Positions 24,714-38,499 of a DNA stretch of 64,000 nt are shown here, in pieces. Location of the stretch: the NCBI RefSeq assembly GCF_000189635.1, contig NW_002476179.1:37397-101396 (forward strand), read 5' to 3'. Below the pieces are notes generated by a model. The model saw only the letters and a list, made by a program, of their open reading frames with translations. It ran no database searches and was not told the origin of the DNA. The position numbers and the translations under genes are program-made. Numbering within the stretch: position 1 is the first letter of the stretch; every line of letters starts with the position of its first letter. Source of the DNA: Tetrahymena thermophila SB210 (taxonomy: Eukaryota > Ciliophora > Oligohymenophorea > Hymenostomatida > Tetrahymenidae).

Positions 24714-26603
24714 TCATTGGGATATTAAATTTTTTATGAGAGAGTTATTAAATATATTTGGGTTTGGTTTGTTAGGGTACATTTAATATTGTTATTATTG
24801 CTGGTTTAGTGGATTTTAATTAATTTATTATTGTGGTTGTTATTGTTATAAATTTTATTACATTTAATTGAAATATTTTATAGAGTAAGTGGTTTGTAAT
24901 TTTAAGGCTAGATTTTGCTTATATTGTTTGTCTATTTGCTCTATTTTTTGCAAGTATTTTTCTTATTCTTGGTTTTTATCTAATTTAGAAAGCACTTTGA
25001 ATTTTGTGTATTGCTTTATGGGTAGAGTTGGTCCAAACTTTTATAAATTTATGTCGCTATTTTGGTTTTACTGAGATAGAGTCATCAGTTCATTGAGTTA
25101 ATACATTAGCTGTTCATGTTTTATTTTTTGCTATTGTTGTTATTGATTTTGGTATTGCATTCTCAAAAGACGAAGGTCTTTACGAAATTGCGAACACTAT
25201 TATATTAGTTCCTACTTCATTTCCTTTTAGGATAGTTTGTATTGTGTTTTTGTCGAAGTGTGCATGTTGCAAACTAAAACGTTTTCATCAAATTTGACGC
25301 ATTTCTTTGGAGAAGCACTATTGCATCTTTTACGAACGATTTAATATGCTTTTTTTTAGTATTATTATATGTTTTCACAGAGAGAATTTTTGTTTTCTTG
25401 GCTGCTACTTGTTTCAGTTATGTCTAAATCATTAATAAATGGAGGAGCACTTTCGAAATTCTTAGCAATTACTTAAGAACTGTTGTTTTCTTCAAAACTT
25501 TCGCTTGTTGCCAAATTATTGGTTTCAAATTATTAATCATGCTGATAAAATTGATCTTAATCAACCACTTTCTTCTTTAAAATAGAATTTACTCTTATTA
25601 TACGACGTTCTTTTATTAGTGGTTACTGAGAGTATGATGGATTGAAAGCAGCTACGCTATTACTAAATGTATCAGAATTTCTTAATTTTTGAATATCTGG
25701 TGTGCTTGTCAAATTTTTTGTATTTTGACTATTAGTAAATTTAGATTTTTAAATATTAATACAATGAGGTGCAGCTATTTGGTTAAAAGTTTGCTATTGA
25801 TTCTTAGAACATACGTTTTCAAATTATAACTATTTATCTGTGTTTAAATACTAATTAGAAGTGTTATTACGAAAGTGAACACTTTTTTGATTTATGTGTG
25901 ACTACTTTGTTTGTTTATCAGAGAAGTAATGTTATTATTAACAGTTTATTAATTTCTGGCTGCTATTGATATTAACACTTTTATTTGCATTATTTGAATG
26001 AATACTATTTTGATTATTAAAATTTATAGATGATCTAAGAAGAGTATTATATGACATCCCTGAACTGTCATTATTTTAAGATGATGCAGTAGACGGAGTT
26101 GAATTTTATCCATAATCCTTAGCTCCAAAAGATTGACTAGAAATTGATCTCTTTTTAGCAAATGACTCCTTTTATTATTGCTGCAAATTTAAAACGGCAG
26201 GAAGCAAGCTACCTGTTTATTTGGCATAAATTGGTTACTGATTATTTTATTATAAGAAAGATGAATTGAAAATCTAAATATTCTATTTTTAGTGAGGATA
26301 AGGATCTGAATGATAATTATTTTTTAAATTTTCCTACACAGTGCTGTTAATACAATCTCTCTATAAATGAACTGGATTAGCTGATGACTAAGGCTATTGT
26401 TATACTCCTAAAGCTGATTTATCCTTCAACATTTAAATAGATTGAATTTTTTCGAATATCTTATTGTAATTACTGACCGAACCACTTATACGACGCTTTG
26501 ATGCAGACTCGTTGTCTTTTGTTAGACTCAAGCGCTTTGGAAAAAGAATGAAATTAGCCTTGCTATTGTCTGGTTAAATGATTTCTATTTAGCTCACAGA
26601 CAT
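24714..26603 (-). CDS. Q/N/S-rich protein with coiled-coil C-terminus, unknown
   Basis: An intronless 629-codon frame from ATG 26603 to TGA 24714-24716, full of TAA/TAG glutamine codons. The composition is rich in Gln, Asn and Ser, with poly-Gln runs, so most of the chain is probably disordered. The region about 440-590 is more ordered and coiled-coil-like (CSQFRKDLRLLRMQYQNQ and following), and the tail is Gln/Pro/Asn-rich. Two short motifs, KSVHF near residue 240 and KCVKF near 445, fit the RVxF pattern used to dock protein phosphatase 1, and a basic RRIIRVNSILKKK stretch lies between them. That makes a PP1-binding or cytoskeletal scaffold role possible, but this is inference from very short motifs. 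No membrane segment or signal peptide. Confidence 0.7.
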
Positions 26604-27564
26604 TTATTTACTAATTAATTAATATGTTTATTTGTTCGCTTTTCAGTGTTTTTTGAATTAAAAATATTAATTAATTGCTTTTGAAATAATAATGTAAACA
26701 AACCAATATTATTTGATTAACTTTAATTGATTTTTTCTTTTCAAATTAATTTTTTTCTTTTAGATATCTTTCTTTTTTGATATTGTAATAACTTAATTAG
26801 CGATAATAACATTTATATTATTTTATATAGTCTGATTATTCATTTAATAGATAAATTCTTAATATTATTTGTCTCTTTTTAATTAAAAATACCATTTAAA
26901 CTCTATTTACTTATATGCATGGCTACTAAAATTTTTTTTATCAATTTTTTTTGGTGTTACACTCAAATTACCCTAATATTTATTCTAAAATTCACTAACT
27001 ATCTAAAGTATAATACATACTTTGCTGCTTGCTCCTATATTATTAATTATATGGTCTCTAATTAATTATTTTTTTATTTACCCATTATATCATTTTGCTT
27101 TCTGTATCGCAATTACACATTTTTATTTGGTTGACTCCATATATTTATTTATGTTTTACTTTTATTTCCTACCATAATTAATAATTTCTATTTGCTTTAT
27201 ATTTTCAAGCAATTAAGCGCTTCCTTCATTTCTTGATACTAAAAATAAATTTTAGTGTTCTTGCAAAATTATGCTAGTCTATTTATTCCATCATTATTTT
27301 TCGTTTGTCAAATTTCAATTTTATAAAGCCACCTTTTTTAAAAAGAGTTATTTTTTTTTACGAAAAACAAATACTTATTTGGAAATCAAAATGTTATATC
27401 ATACTTTTCTATAAATAAATTTGTTGGTTGTAAAAGCAAAGTAAATTTTTGCATGAGGATAAATGTGATTAGAAATAATTAGAATTGATTGTTTCAAAGT
27501 TCCTTAAATTTAATATACGCATTAATACACGAGTAATTTAAGTCAAGTGTAATAATTTAAGCTG
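26604..27564. other. Intergenic region upstream of the Q/N-rich gene
   Basis: AT-rich, no gene seen. It should include the promoter of the minus-strand Q/N-rich gene. It ends at the left edge of the triplicated block. Confidence 0.5.
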
Positions 27565-30042
27565 ATTGTATATAATAATTTAAGAATTCTTCTTATCTTA
27601 AGGTTAAAATACATACAATCTTAACATTTAAATCATATTTTATCCATTTATTTGTTTAATTCTTTAAAATATGATGTAAAAATTTATTTTTTATTAAACA
27701 AATCAGTTATATAAAAAAATCTATTTTTATCTTAATTCAATTCTATCATTCATTATAAACAATGATATTTAATAGTCAAAAAAATCATAAATGATTTAAA
27801 TAAATTAAGACTGTTAAAAAAATTAAAAAAAATGCGTTAAATTTTGATTGGCTTAGTAAATTTATGATCAAATTTACAATTTTTTATAAATTTTGTTTTA
27901 CGTTTTAATGACTAAATTAAAAATGGTTTAATTTTCGAAAGTAAGTTTTCCTAAATTGGAATAGAAGCAGCAAGTAATTTAAAAATAAATCAAATAAATT
28001 CAATTTTTTTTTCAATCAGTAGAAATACACAAAATTAAGCAATTTGAGTTTCAATAGCTTAATTTAAAAAATTAGCTATTCGATCAGATAAATTTGATTA
28101 GGTTAAATGTATTTCTTTTTTAAATTAGAGTAGAATGATTTACGCAATTATTGATCTAATTAGAATTTAATTAAAAACTCAATTTAACCTCTAAATATTT
28201 GCTTTTTAGTCAAACTTATTTGCTCTTTATTAAATTTAATATTGATATTTCATACTTTCTACTCTTCACTAAATACACAATTTTCAAAACAAAAACAAAG
28301 AGTTTAAAATGCTTAACTCAAAAAAAACAACAAAATATTAAGCAACATACACTTTTTTATTAAACATTCCTAATTTTATAGTTATAATTATAAATAGAAA
28401 AAAGAAATATATTGATTGTCTACAAAAGCAAATAAATTTATATTTTTAATTTATCCAAATAATTTATACTCTATTTAAAATAAAATAAATTCAAAGCTAG
28501 CAGTTTATAAATTTTAGACTGCCTAAATTTAAATAGACTATAAAATATTTAAATTATATTTATCATTGATAAATACGTAAATTATAAATAGTAATAATTA
28601 AATCAAAAATTTCTATATTTCTGTATTTACAATTTATTTAAAAATCAATGAGAAAGTCATCACAAAAAATATTATTTTTTTTTGAGATTTTTGTTATTTT
28701 AAATAGAAATTATCCAAAATATTATTCTGATAAATCTGATTTCCAATAAATTAAAATGTTTAATAAAAATAATATTTTAATATTCTATATATTTATTTAT
28801 ATAATATAATACATTTTAATCTATTTTTTTCATAAACATTTCATATCTATTGAAAAATAAAATTACACATAGGAATTTCTATCAAAAATATTGAAAATAT
28901 TGATTATTGATTAGATATAAGATATCATATGAATTATCATTCATATCATAAAAATTTTTCATAATATTATTATCATATCAGCATTAAAGGATCTAAAAAA
29001 AACTTTAGGTAATATTAATATTAAATAAAAATATATTCAATTTATTTATAGTGAATTTTCTGCTTAATATAACTAACTTGAGTTTATTTGAATGACTTCT
29101 CTATTAATTAGAAGGAAATTGTAAAATCCCACATGATGATAGTATAATTTTTGTGCTTATCTTCAGCTAAATAGATTAAAAAAGTATTATTGTTTTTGCT
29201 ATTTTATGTTTGTATTATATGATTAGTATTTATTTCATGATGTTAAAACTTGTTTTTACTTTTTCCATCATATTTTTCTGAAATTAACTAAAATTTTTTC
29301 TCTTCAAAAATGTGTGAGATATTTTATTTTAATTAAAAATTATGTTAGTTGATGATATTATTTTATTTTTAATAAATAAATTTTGTAATAAAAATAATAT
29401 AATTAATTTATTGTAATTAAGAGTAGAATATAATTTTAATACAATTTATTTAAATTTTCTATTTTAGCAAGTAAATTTAACTAGTCTTTCATATAAAATT
29501 ATTCTCACCAACACCACCTTAACTTAGAAAATACCTTAACTTAGAAATCACCTTAACTTAGAATCATCACGGTAAATACTATCATAATTGAATAATAAAT
29601 AACTAAAATTAAAAAATACTTCTTATTCGCAATAGGCTAGCCATATAGAATAAATTGCATCATATTAAAATAAGATTAAATTTATCAAATAATTCATTTT
29701 TACCTTTATAATTTATTTATCTTTAATTTATTTTAAAGCTAAACAAATATCATTCAAATAAAATCATACTTTCTTTATTTTATTTAAATTTCTCAATTGA
29801 GTAATTGTAGATGTTAATTTTTTTATTAGCAGATAAAGCCTAATCATAATTTGTAACAAAAAAATTTAATTTAAAATTTAAAAATGACAAATTAGTTAAT
29901 TAATTAGATAATGTAGAATAGGTAGGTGGCTGACGACTGCCTTTAAATTGTTTTTCCTGGTTATCAATTTTGATTTTTAGATAAATAAATAAATAAAAAA
30001 ACAATAAAAAATCTACAAAATAATATTTTAATAAAATATAAG
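27565..30042. other. Flank of protease-like gene A, no gene
   Basis: AT-rich with no coding frame. The last 110 bases contain CTGCCTTTAAATTG and CCTGGTTAT near 29937-29965. This GC-rich island is kept in all three units just upstream of the ATG, so it may be a promoter or 5' UTR element. Confidence 0.5.
29516..29565. repeat. Three tandem copies of a 16-17 bp unit
   Basis: ACCTTAACTTAGAAAAT, ACCTTAACTTAGAAATC and ACCTTAACTTAGAATC follow each other directly. The tract exists only in unit A, at the place where about 590 bases present in unit C (about 40501-41093), and largely in unit B, are missing. Confidence 0.85.
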
Positions 30043-31329
30043 ATGATTCTATCATTATTTGCTATTGCTGTTTTAGCTTGTTCGATAACCTGCTTTGAAA
30101 CGTTAAGTACGTCAAGTTTTGTAAGTGACGAATAACCGTAAAGCTTATTTATAGCAAACATAAATTTGGGTACTCCGCCTTAAAATATTCCTGTTATGTT
30201 GTTTTTTGGCACTTATCTTCCAAGTTTTGGATAATTCATACTTAACAAAAGTGTGTAAGGCACTAATGAAATGTTTGATCTATTTTAATAATAAATAGGA
30301 ATGACAAATTATTATGATTTAGATAGTAGCACTACTTCTTAAATAAAAGGTAATTATGAATCAGTATAAGAATTTTCAGGAGCATATGGTGGGAAAATGA
30401 CTGGAAAATATGTTCAAGATGTCTTGTAAATTGGAAAATTAAAATTCGAATACTACTTTGCTTGCGCATAGTAAATAACAAGTCTAAACAAAGCCTACAG
30501 TGGAGGATTGATATTTTTCTAAAGAACCGAAGATAACATATTCGATTTAATGTACCAATAAAAAATTACTAAGACAAGAGATTATATTTTATAAGGAAGT
30601 ACTTATAAGCTTAATGGATTTTATTTTAGCAATATAGGATATGATTTGAAAATTCTTTACGATTTGGGATCTAATTCATAATATTACAATTATCCACCTA
30701 ATTAGCTAGTGCCTAATAGTGACCTTTTTGAAATGTATTCCTACGGAATTTACTTAGAAGGTGAGGACGTCTCTGATAAAATTAAATAAAAAAGAATCTA
30801 AATAGATCAACTTACAGATACTAGTGGTTTAAGATTTGATCAAATTACAATACCCTCAGATTTATTTTAAATAATCGTTTCCAAATATGATTATGTAGAA
30901 AGTTTGTTAATTAGTAATTGCACTCAATGTTAATGTGATAGGGCTAAAAACCTCCCTAAAATTACTCTTATAACTTAAGAATATAAGCTGACAATAGACC
31001 CTAGTTAATATACTGAATATTATGAAGAAAAAGACCTTTGTAAAATCAAACTATCTTAATAAGACTGTTTTAATTTTGCAAAATCTTTAATATTTAATTC
31101 TAACACTCAAGTCATGTATTCAAAATAAACTGATACTGTAAGGTTAATAGGTGCTTAAACAATAAATCATGCAAATATAGATGCAATCAAATATATTTTC
31201 CCTATCTTTACCGCTATAATTTTAGCTGGATTGCTATTTACTTTTTCTTGGACTATTTACTAATTATAACCTTTAAAATTAGAATAAATATAATTAAAAG
31301 AGAAATTAAATATTTTTATAAAACTTTGA
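30043..31329 (+). CDS. Pepsin-fold type I membrane protein, copy A (catalytic motifs lost)
   Basis: An intronless 428-codon frame with ciliate code. N-terminal signal peptide (MILSLFAIAVLACSITCF). Around residue 40 the A1 aspartyl-protease signature IxLGTPPQNIPV appears, but the expected DTGS that follows is FFGTYLPSF, so the first catalytic Asp is absent. SSTTSQIKGNYE and YGGKMTGKYVQDVLQIG match the family's flap and nearby strands. The second site, normally D[ST]GTS, reads DTSGL, followed by the family-like ITIPSDLF, CTQCQCD and LPKITLI. A single membrane helix lies near 390-415 (IFPIFTAIILAGLLFTFSW) with a short charged cytoplasmic tail. The protein is probably a non-catalytic surface or secretory-pathway protein. 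Copies B (36042) and C (41582) are close paralogues. Confidence 0.85.
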
Positions 31330-32596
31330 ATTTATATAAGCTATCTTTTGGCCATTTAAGAATTTATATAGTAGTAAATAATATAAATTTATTTTTTAAT
31401 CTCTTTTTTAAAGCTAAAATTAATTTTATTAATTTATCAAAAAAAAAAAAATAGTTTTACAAGTAAAAATAAATAAATTGATTTTTTAATTGAGTTAAAA
31501 TTTAGTTACCAATAAAAAAGTTATTTTTTTAATAATTTATATAATAAACAAGTTTGATTTATTGATTGGGAAACAAACAGTTTACAAAAAAAAAATTTAT
31601 AAACATAATTATCAATCAATTTATTAACGATAAAATAGAAAATTATCAAATAATAAATTTCAATACGATTTTAAAAAATAATTACTTGTTGTCTATTTAT
31701 ACATGCTTCACGCTTTTTTATTTACTCATAAATTAATTAGCTTAAATAAAATATTAACATTTTATTGTCTTAAATTTGTTTTTGTAGTTTAAAATCTTTA
31801 TTTTGATTTGTAAAAGATTTCTTTAAATAAAGTGATCATAATTCTTATTCAATCCTTTAAATACATTTTATATTTACTGAATTATTAATTTAAAATTTTT
31901 AATTAATTTAAATGATAAATTAAATTACTAATTACAAATATAAATGAAGATTTTAAGAAATATTAAAACTTATCTTTCTTTTTTTATTAAATATTTCTAA
32001 AAATAAAGTTAAAAAATAAATTATCTGATTGATTTTAAATATTTTTTCTTCCTTTATGATTTTTAAAATTTAACTTTAATACTAAAGAAGTAAGTAAAAT
32101 CTTCTTTTAAATATTTTTTCCTGAATTATTAATAAAAATTTCCTATAAGAAGTAGCTAGCATCTCTTTAAATTCTAATTAAAAAATAAATTATGAAATTT
32201 TTCATTTTAATAGAAAAATAAAGCATTTATTTTTTATTCACTACTTCTAACTTTATGAAAAATTTTCATTGAATTTTATTTCTTTTATCAAGTGTTTCTA
32301 TGAAAATAAATTCAACATTTAATGATATAGATTTTTTTAGTTTATTTATTTTTTAATTTATCTAATTTCATAAATTAAAATTTCCCATTTAAATACTAGT
32401 TTATTTTAAAAAATCCATTCATTCAAATACATAAAATATTTCTATTAATTACAATAAAACTATTAACACAATAAATGATTTAAGCGATTATCAAATTATG
32501 TAGGAATTATTAAACAATTCAATTAATATTTTCTAAAACAATTTTATGCAAATAAAGATAAAAATAAATAAATATATTTTGCAATTTGATTGATTT
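31330..32596. other. Spacer between protease-like gene A and GPI fragment A
   Basis: AT-rich with no gene. It is between convergent features, and units B and C have the equivalent spacer at 37326-38499 and 42869-44131. Confidence 0.55.
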
Positions 32597-33237
32597 TCAT
32601 TTATGTTAAACAAACTTAGATAATAAAGCTTCAGTAGCAGAGTTAAATTTGGTGCCAGTGAAATCGGCAGTGCTCCTGTCTTGGTGGTTTTAGAAGAAAG
32701 TTCTTACCTACTTAGCAAGTACTTTACCGAGTTCTACACCCCACTAATCAAAACTATTAATATCCCACAAGAAACCTAGTAATTTTTGTAAAGTAAATTA
32801 AAAATTAAGTTTTAAATGTAAATAATTTCTTTACCTTCAATAGCAGTTCTATGTTCGTAAAGAGCTAGTAATTAACCAGCAGTGTAAGGATTTAATTCAG
32901 TAAATAATAGGGATAAGGAGGGTCTATCTATTGGGAAATATTTATTATTTTGTAAATTTTCAGGAACTTTTTCAGCCTTAAGTTCTTCAATAGTTTTACC
33001 ACAAGCTAAAGCATCAGGCTATAATAAATAAATAGTTTAATTTGTATAAAAAATAATAATTAGTAAGTAAATAAATAAGTAAGTACTTATGAGAAGAAAT
33101 TCGACATCAATTCTTCATGACTGGTTACTGGTTCACCAGCTAAAACAACTGTGCCTTAGGATCTGCAGAATCCAATAAATTCGCAAGGAACAATTCTACT
33201 TTAATGTAAAAGCTAATAGAAACTATGTTAACCTATA
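32597..33237 (-). pseudogene. Truncated GPI copy A (exons 7-9 only)
   Basis: Matches the last three exons of the intact GPI gene at 44132-44775, introns included: the exon-9 signature ([18 protein letters not shown]), exon 8 and exon 7. It stops a few bases into intron 6, where the flank of unit B begins. All upstream exons, including the substrate-binding half and the promoter, are missing, so no isomerase can be made. The remaining exons look little damaged, suggesting recent duplication. Confidence 0.9.
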
Positions 33238-36041
33238 AATTATAATAATTTAAGAATTCTTCTTATCTTAAGGTTACAATACAATCTTAACATTTAAATC
33301 ATTTATTATCAAAATATATGTTTAACTCTTTAAAATATGATGTAAAAATTTATTTTTTATTAAACAAATCAGTTATATAAAAAAATTTATTTTTATCTTA
33401 ATAAAAAAATTAAATAAAAAATGCGTTCAATTTTGATTGGCTTAGTAAAAAATTTTATGATGCAATTTATAATTTTTTATAAATTTTGTTTTAGGTTTTA
33501 ATGACTAAATTAAAAATGGTTCAATTTTCGAAAGTAAATTTTCCTAAATTAGAATAGAAACAGCAAGTAATTTAAAAATAAATCAAATAAATTCAATTTT
33601 TTTTTCAATCAGTAGAAATACACAAAATTAAGCAATTTGAGTTTCAATAGCTTAATTTAAAAAATTAGCTATTCGATCAGATAAATTTGATTAGGTTAAA
33701 TGTATTTCTTTTTTAAATTAGAGTAGAATGATTTAATCAATTATTGATCTAATTAGAATTTAATTAAAAACTCAATTTAACCTCTAAATATTTGCTTTTT
33801 AGTCAAACTTATTTACTCTTTATTAAATTTAATATTGATATTTCATACTTTCTACTCTTCAAAATACACAATTTTCAAAACAAAAGCAAAGAGTTTAAAA
33901 AGCTTAACTCAAAAAAAACAACAAAATATTAAGCAACATATATTTTTTTATTAAACATTCCAAATCTTATAGTTATAATTATAAATAGAAAAAAGAAATA
34001 TATTGTCTACAAAAGCAAATAAATTTATATTTTTAATTTATCCAAATAATTTATACTCTATATAAAATAAAATAAATTCAAAGCTAGCAGTTTATAAATT
34101 TTAGACTTCCTAAATTTAAATAGACTATAAAATATTTAAATTATATTTATTATTGATAAATATGTAAATTATAAATAGTAATAATTAAATCAAAAATTTC
34201 TATATTTCTGTATTTACAATTTATTTAAAAATCAATGAGAAAGTCATCACAAAAAATGATATTGAGATTTTTGTTTTAGTTTTAAATAGAAATTATCAAA
34301 AATATGAATCTGATAAATCTGATTTCCAACAAATTGATTAAAATGTTTAATAAAAAATAATATTTTAAATTATTCTATAGATAAAAATAAAAAAATACAT
34401 TTTAATTTATTTTTTGTAGAGTATTTCATATTTATTGAAAAATAAAAACTACACGTAGTAATTTCTATCGAAAATATTGGTTATTGATTAGATATAAGAT
34501 ATTATATTTATTATCATTTATATCATAAAATTTTTTTCATAATATTGTCAGCTAATAAGCTAGTAGATGAAAAATTATTGTTGCTTTTGTTAAGTATTTT
34601 TTTTAATGATTAGTATTTTATGATGTTAAAACTAGTTTTTACTTTTTAGATCATATTTTTCTCTTCAAAAGTGTGTGGGATATTTTATTTTAATTAAAAA
34701 GTAAGTTGATAATATTATTTTATTTTAAATATTTGCAACAAAAAATCATATAATTAATTTATCGTAAGAGTAGAATATAATTTATTTAATTAATTATTCT
34801 GCAAAAAATTATAATTTAGATTTTTTCCAAAGATATATAAATTTTTATTTCATTTTAATTTATTTAAATAAAAATAAATAGAAGTTAAGTTCACTTTTAG
34901 TAAGGAAAATTCTTTCATATCAAATTATTTGATAAAATTTAAGGTTTATAGTATAAGAATACCTAAATATAATTTTTTTTGAAGGTTATTTCCTTGGATT
35001 TAGTGTAAATTTTTTTGATTTTAATAGGTAATGTGTTTAATAATTTATTTTATTAAATAATTTTAAAAATATATTTTTATAATAATGAAGTAAATATTTA
35101 AAAGCTCTTTTGGTAAATAGTAATATTAAGTATTTTATGTAAAAAGTTAAATTTAAGGTTTAGCCAATAAAATATTAACTTTTTCATTTTTATTAATGTT
35201 TTTTTAAATACAACTTTTTCAGAAATAGTTATTTATATTTTAATGATTTACTTTTTTTGATTTACAATTTTTTTTAAGTGATTATTTATATTGAGTGAAT
35301 AATTGCAATCATCAAGAATAGTAATTTTACATTTAAATGCTTTTAGAATTTAGTTCTAATATTAATATGTTTTACAAAAATTTAAAACTTAGATTTAGTT
35401 AAATTATTAGATTTTGAAATTTAAATAATTATAAGAAATTAACAGAATTTTTTAATTTTTGAATTTGGATGAGGAAAATTTGTTTAAAGGAATAGTAATT
35501 AAAAATAGCTAGATAAATTAAAATTTTAATTTTAATACACTAAAATACTACCATAATTGAATAATGGATTATTAAAATTAACAAATACTCCTTTTTCGCA
35601 ATAAACTAATCTAATAAAATAAATTGCATCAAATTAAAATAAGATTTTATTTATTGAATAATATATTTTTACCTTTACACTTTATTTATCATTAATTTGT
35701 TTGTTTTAAAGCTAAACAAATATCATTCAAATAAAATCAAACTTTCTTTATTTTATTTAATTTTTGCAGAAATTAACAAATTTAATTAAATTTGAGTATT
35801 TGTATATATGTTTAGTTTTTTTGTTAGTAGATAAAGCCTAATCGTAATTTGTAACAAAAAATCTTAATTTAAAATTTAAAAAAATTAAAAATAAGTTAAT
35901 TAATTAATTAAAATAGACGAGGTAAGTGGACTGCCTTTAAATTGGTTTTCCAGGTTATTAATTTTTATTTTTAGATAAATAAATAAATATATAAAAAAAA
36001 ACAATAAAAAATCTACAAAAAATATTTTAATAAAATATAAG
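33238..36041. other. Flank of protease-like gene B, no gene
   Basis: Duplicated non-coding flank, AT-rich, no open frame. The island CTGCCTTTAAATTGG..CCAGGTTAT recurs near 35930-35958 ahead of the gene. Confidence 0.5.
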
Positions 36042-37325
36042 ATGATTCTATCTTTATTTGTTATTGCTGTTTTAGCTTGTTCGATAACCTGCTTTGAAAC
36101 GTTAAGTACGTCAATTCCTGTAAGTAACTAACAACCATAAAGCTTACTTATAGCAAACATAAATTTGGGTACTCCTCCTTAAAATATACCAGTTATGTTG
36201 TTTTTTGGCACTAATCTTCCACGTTTAGGATAATTCATACTTAACAAAAGTGTGTAAGGCACTAATGAAATTTTTGATTTACTTTAAAAATAAATAGGAA
36301 TGACAAATTATTATGATTTAGATAGTAGCACTACTTCTGAATAAAAAGGTGATTATGAATCAGTATAAGAATAATCAGGATATGGTGGGTAAATGAGAGG
36401 AAAATATGTTCAAGATGTTTTGTAAATTGGAAAATTAAAATTCAAATACTACTTTGCTTGCGCATAGAAAATAACAAGTCTAAACTAAGCCTATAGTGGT
36501 GGAATGATATTTTTCTAAAGAACCGAAGATAACATATTCGATTTAATGTACAAATAAAAAATCATTAAGACAAGAGATTATGTTTTATAAGGAAGCACTT
36601 ATGAGATTAATGGGGGATATTCTAGCAATAAAGGATATAATTTGAAAATGCATTTCGATTTGGAATCTAATTCATAATATTATAATTATCCACCTAATTA
36701 GCTAGTCCCTAATAGTGATATTTTTGAAATGTATTGCTACGGAATTTACTTAGACGGCGAGGATATCTCTGATAAAATTAAATACAAAAGAATCTTCATA
36801 GATTAACTTACAGATACTATTGATTTAGGAGATAATACAATTGGAATCCCCTTAGATTTATATTCAATGCTCGCTTCCAAATATGATTCTGTAGGAAGGT
36901 AGTAAATTTTTAATTGCGCTAAATGTTAATGTGATTAAATTAAGAATCTCCCCACAATTACTCTTATAACTTAAGAATATAAGCTGACAATAGACCCTAG
37001 TTAATATACTTAACATATTGAATAAATGGATATGTGTTAAGTCCATCTAACTTAAGAAAAATAATTTAATTTTGCAAAATCTTTAATATTTAATTCTAAC
37101 ATTCAAGTCATGTATTCAAAATAACCTGATACTGTAAGGCTTATAGGTGCTTAAACAATAAATCATGTAAATATAGACGCAATTAAATATATTTTCCCTA
37201 TTTTTACAGCTATAATTTTAACAGGATTGCTATTTACTTTTTCTTGGACTATTTATTAAATATAGCCTTTAAAATTAGAATAAAAATAATTAAAAGAGAA
37301 ATTAAATATTTGTATAAAACTTTGA
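36042..37325 (+). CDS. Pepsin-fold type I membrane protein, copy B
   Basis: An intronless 427-codon frame, one codon shorter than copies A and C because of in-frame changes near residue 125 (SGYGGQMRG against SGAYGGKMTG). Signal peptide, GTPPQ motif and C-terminal membrane helix are kept. The first catalytic site reads FFGTNLPRL and the second DTIDL, so neither DTG motif is present. This copy is the most diverged, especially around residues 210-300 and 330-350, but it has no TGA and no frameshift. Such preservation beside broken GPI pieces suggests selection on the protein. Confidence 0.85.
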
Positions 37326-38499
37326 ATTTATGTAAGCTAGCTAGCTAGCTAGCTATCTATCTATCTATTTATCTAACTATCTTTTTCTCATTTATGAATG
37401 TGTATGTATAGTAAATAAATAATATAGATATATTTTTTAATCTCTTTTAAGGTTAAAATTTTAAATTGTTTTTTTAAATTGAGTTAGAATTTACTTACCA
37501 ATAATTAAAAAGTTATTTTTTGATAATATATATTATAAATAAATTTATTTGATTAGGGTGCGAGCGAGAAAGAGACATATTATTTTTAAAAATTTTATAA
37601 AAAAAATTATCTATTCAGTTCATAAATACATTTTTATTTAGAAAAGATAAAAGTGAAAATTATCAAATATTAAATATCAATAAGATTTTGAGAGAAATAT
37701 TTGATTGTTGTTTATTAATACAAGTTTTATGCTTTTGTATTTACCCAAAAATTAATTAGCTTAAATAAAATGTTAACGTTTTATTGTCTTAAATTTGTTT
37801 TTGTAGTTTAAAATTTTTATTTAGATTTATAAAAGATTTCTTTGAAATAAAATAAATAATACATTATTTTATATTTATTATTTTAAAAGTTTTAATTAAT
37901 TTTAAATGGAAAATTGAATCACTAATTAATTATAAATATAAATGCAAATTTTAATAAATATTAAAACTTTTCTTTCTATTTTTATTAAATATTTCTAACT
38001 AAAAAATTAAGTTATTTTATAAATTAGCTCTTTGATTTTAAATATTTTTTCTTCATTTATGATTTAAAAAATATAACTTTATAACTTAATTTTAAGTAAA
38101 ATCTTCCTTTAATTAATTTTTCTTGAATTATTAACAAAAATTTCGTAACAGGATGAGCAAGCATCTCTTTAAATTCTAAATTAAAAAAAATTATTTGAAA
38201 TTTTCATTTTAATGTATAAATATAATGATAAATCAATCCTTTTTTAGTTTATTTATTTTTTAATTAATCTAATTTCATAAATTAAAAATTCTTATTTAAA
38301 TACTTGTTTATCCTTAAAAATTCATTAAAATACATTAAATATTTCTATTAACAACCTTAAAACTGGTAACACATTAAATGATTTAAGCGATTATCAAATT
38401 ATGTAGGAATTATTAAACAATTCAATTAATATTTTCTAAAACAATTTTATGCAAATAAAGATAAAAATAAATAAATATATTTTGCATTGTTATTGATTT
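37326..38499. other. Spacer between protease-like gene B and GPI fragment B
   Basis: AT-rich, no gene. A simple-sequence tract of repeated AGCT followed by ATCT lies at about 37335-37370, absent from the equivalent places in units A and C. Confidence 0.6.

Larger units (their letters stand above)
27565..33237. repeat. Tand. unit A: 5' flank + protease-like gene + GPI exons 7-9
   Basis: First of three related units. The left flank (27565 to about 28960) matches 33238 to about 34560 base for base with scattered changes. The segment from about 28868 also matches unit C from about 39867. The unit ends just after the exon-7 copy of GPI, inside what is intron 6 in the intact gene. There the sequence switches to a second copy of the 27565 flank, with a few bases of TATAA/TTATAA shared at the junction. 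Confidence 0.85.

Noticed and set aside
24889..25074. 61-codon plus-strand frame
   Set aside because: Opposite strand of the Q/N-rich gene, which reads through with many Gln codons.
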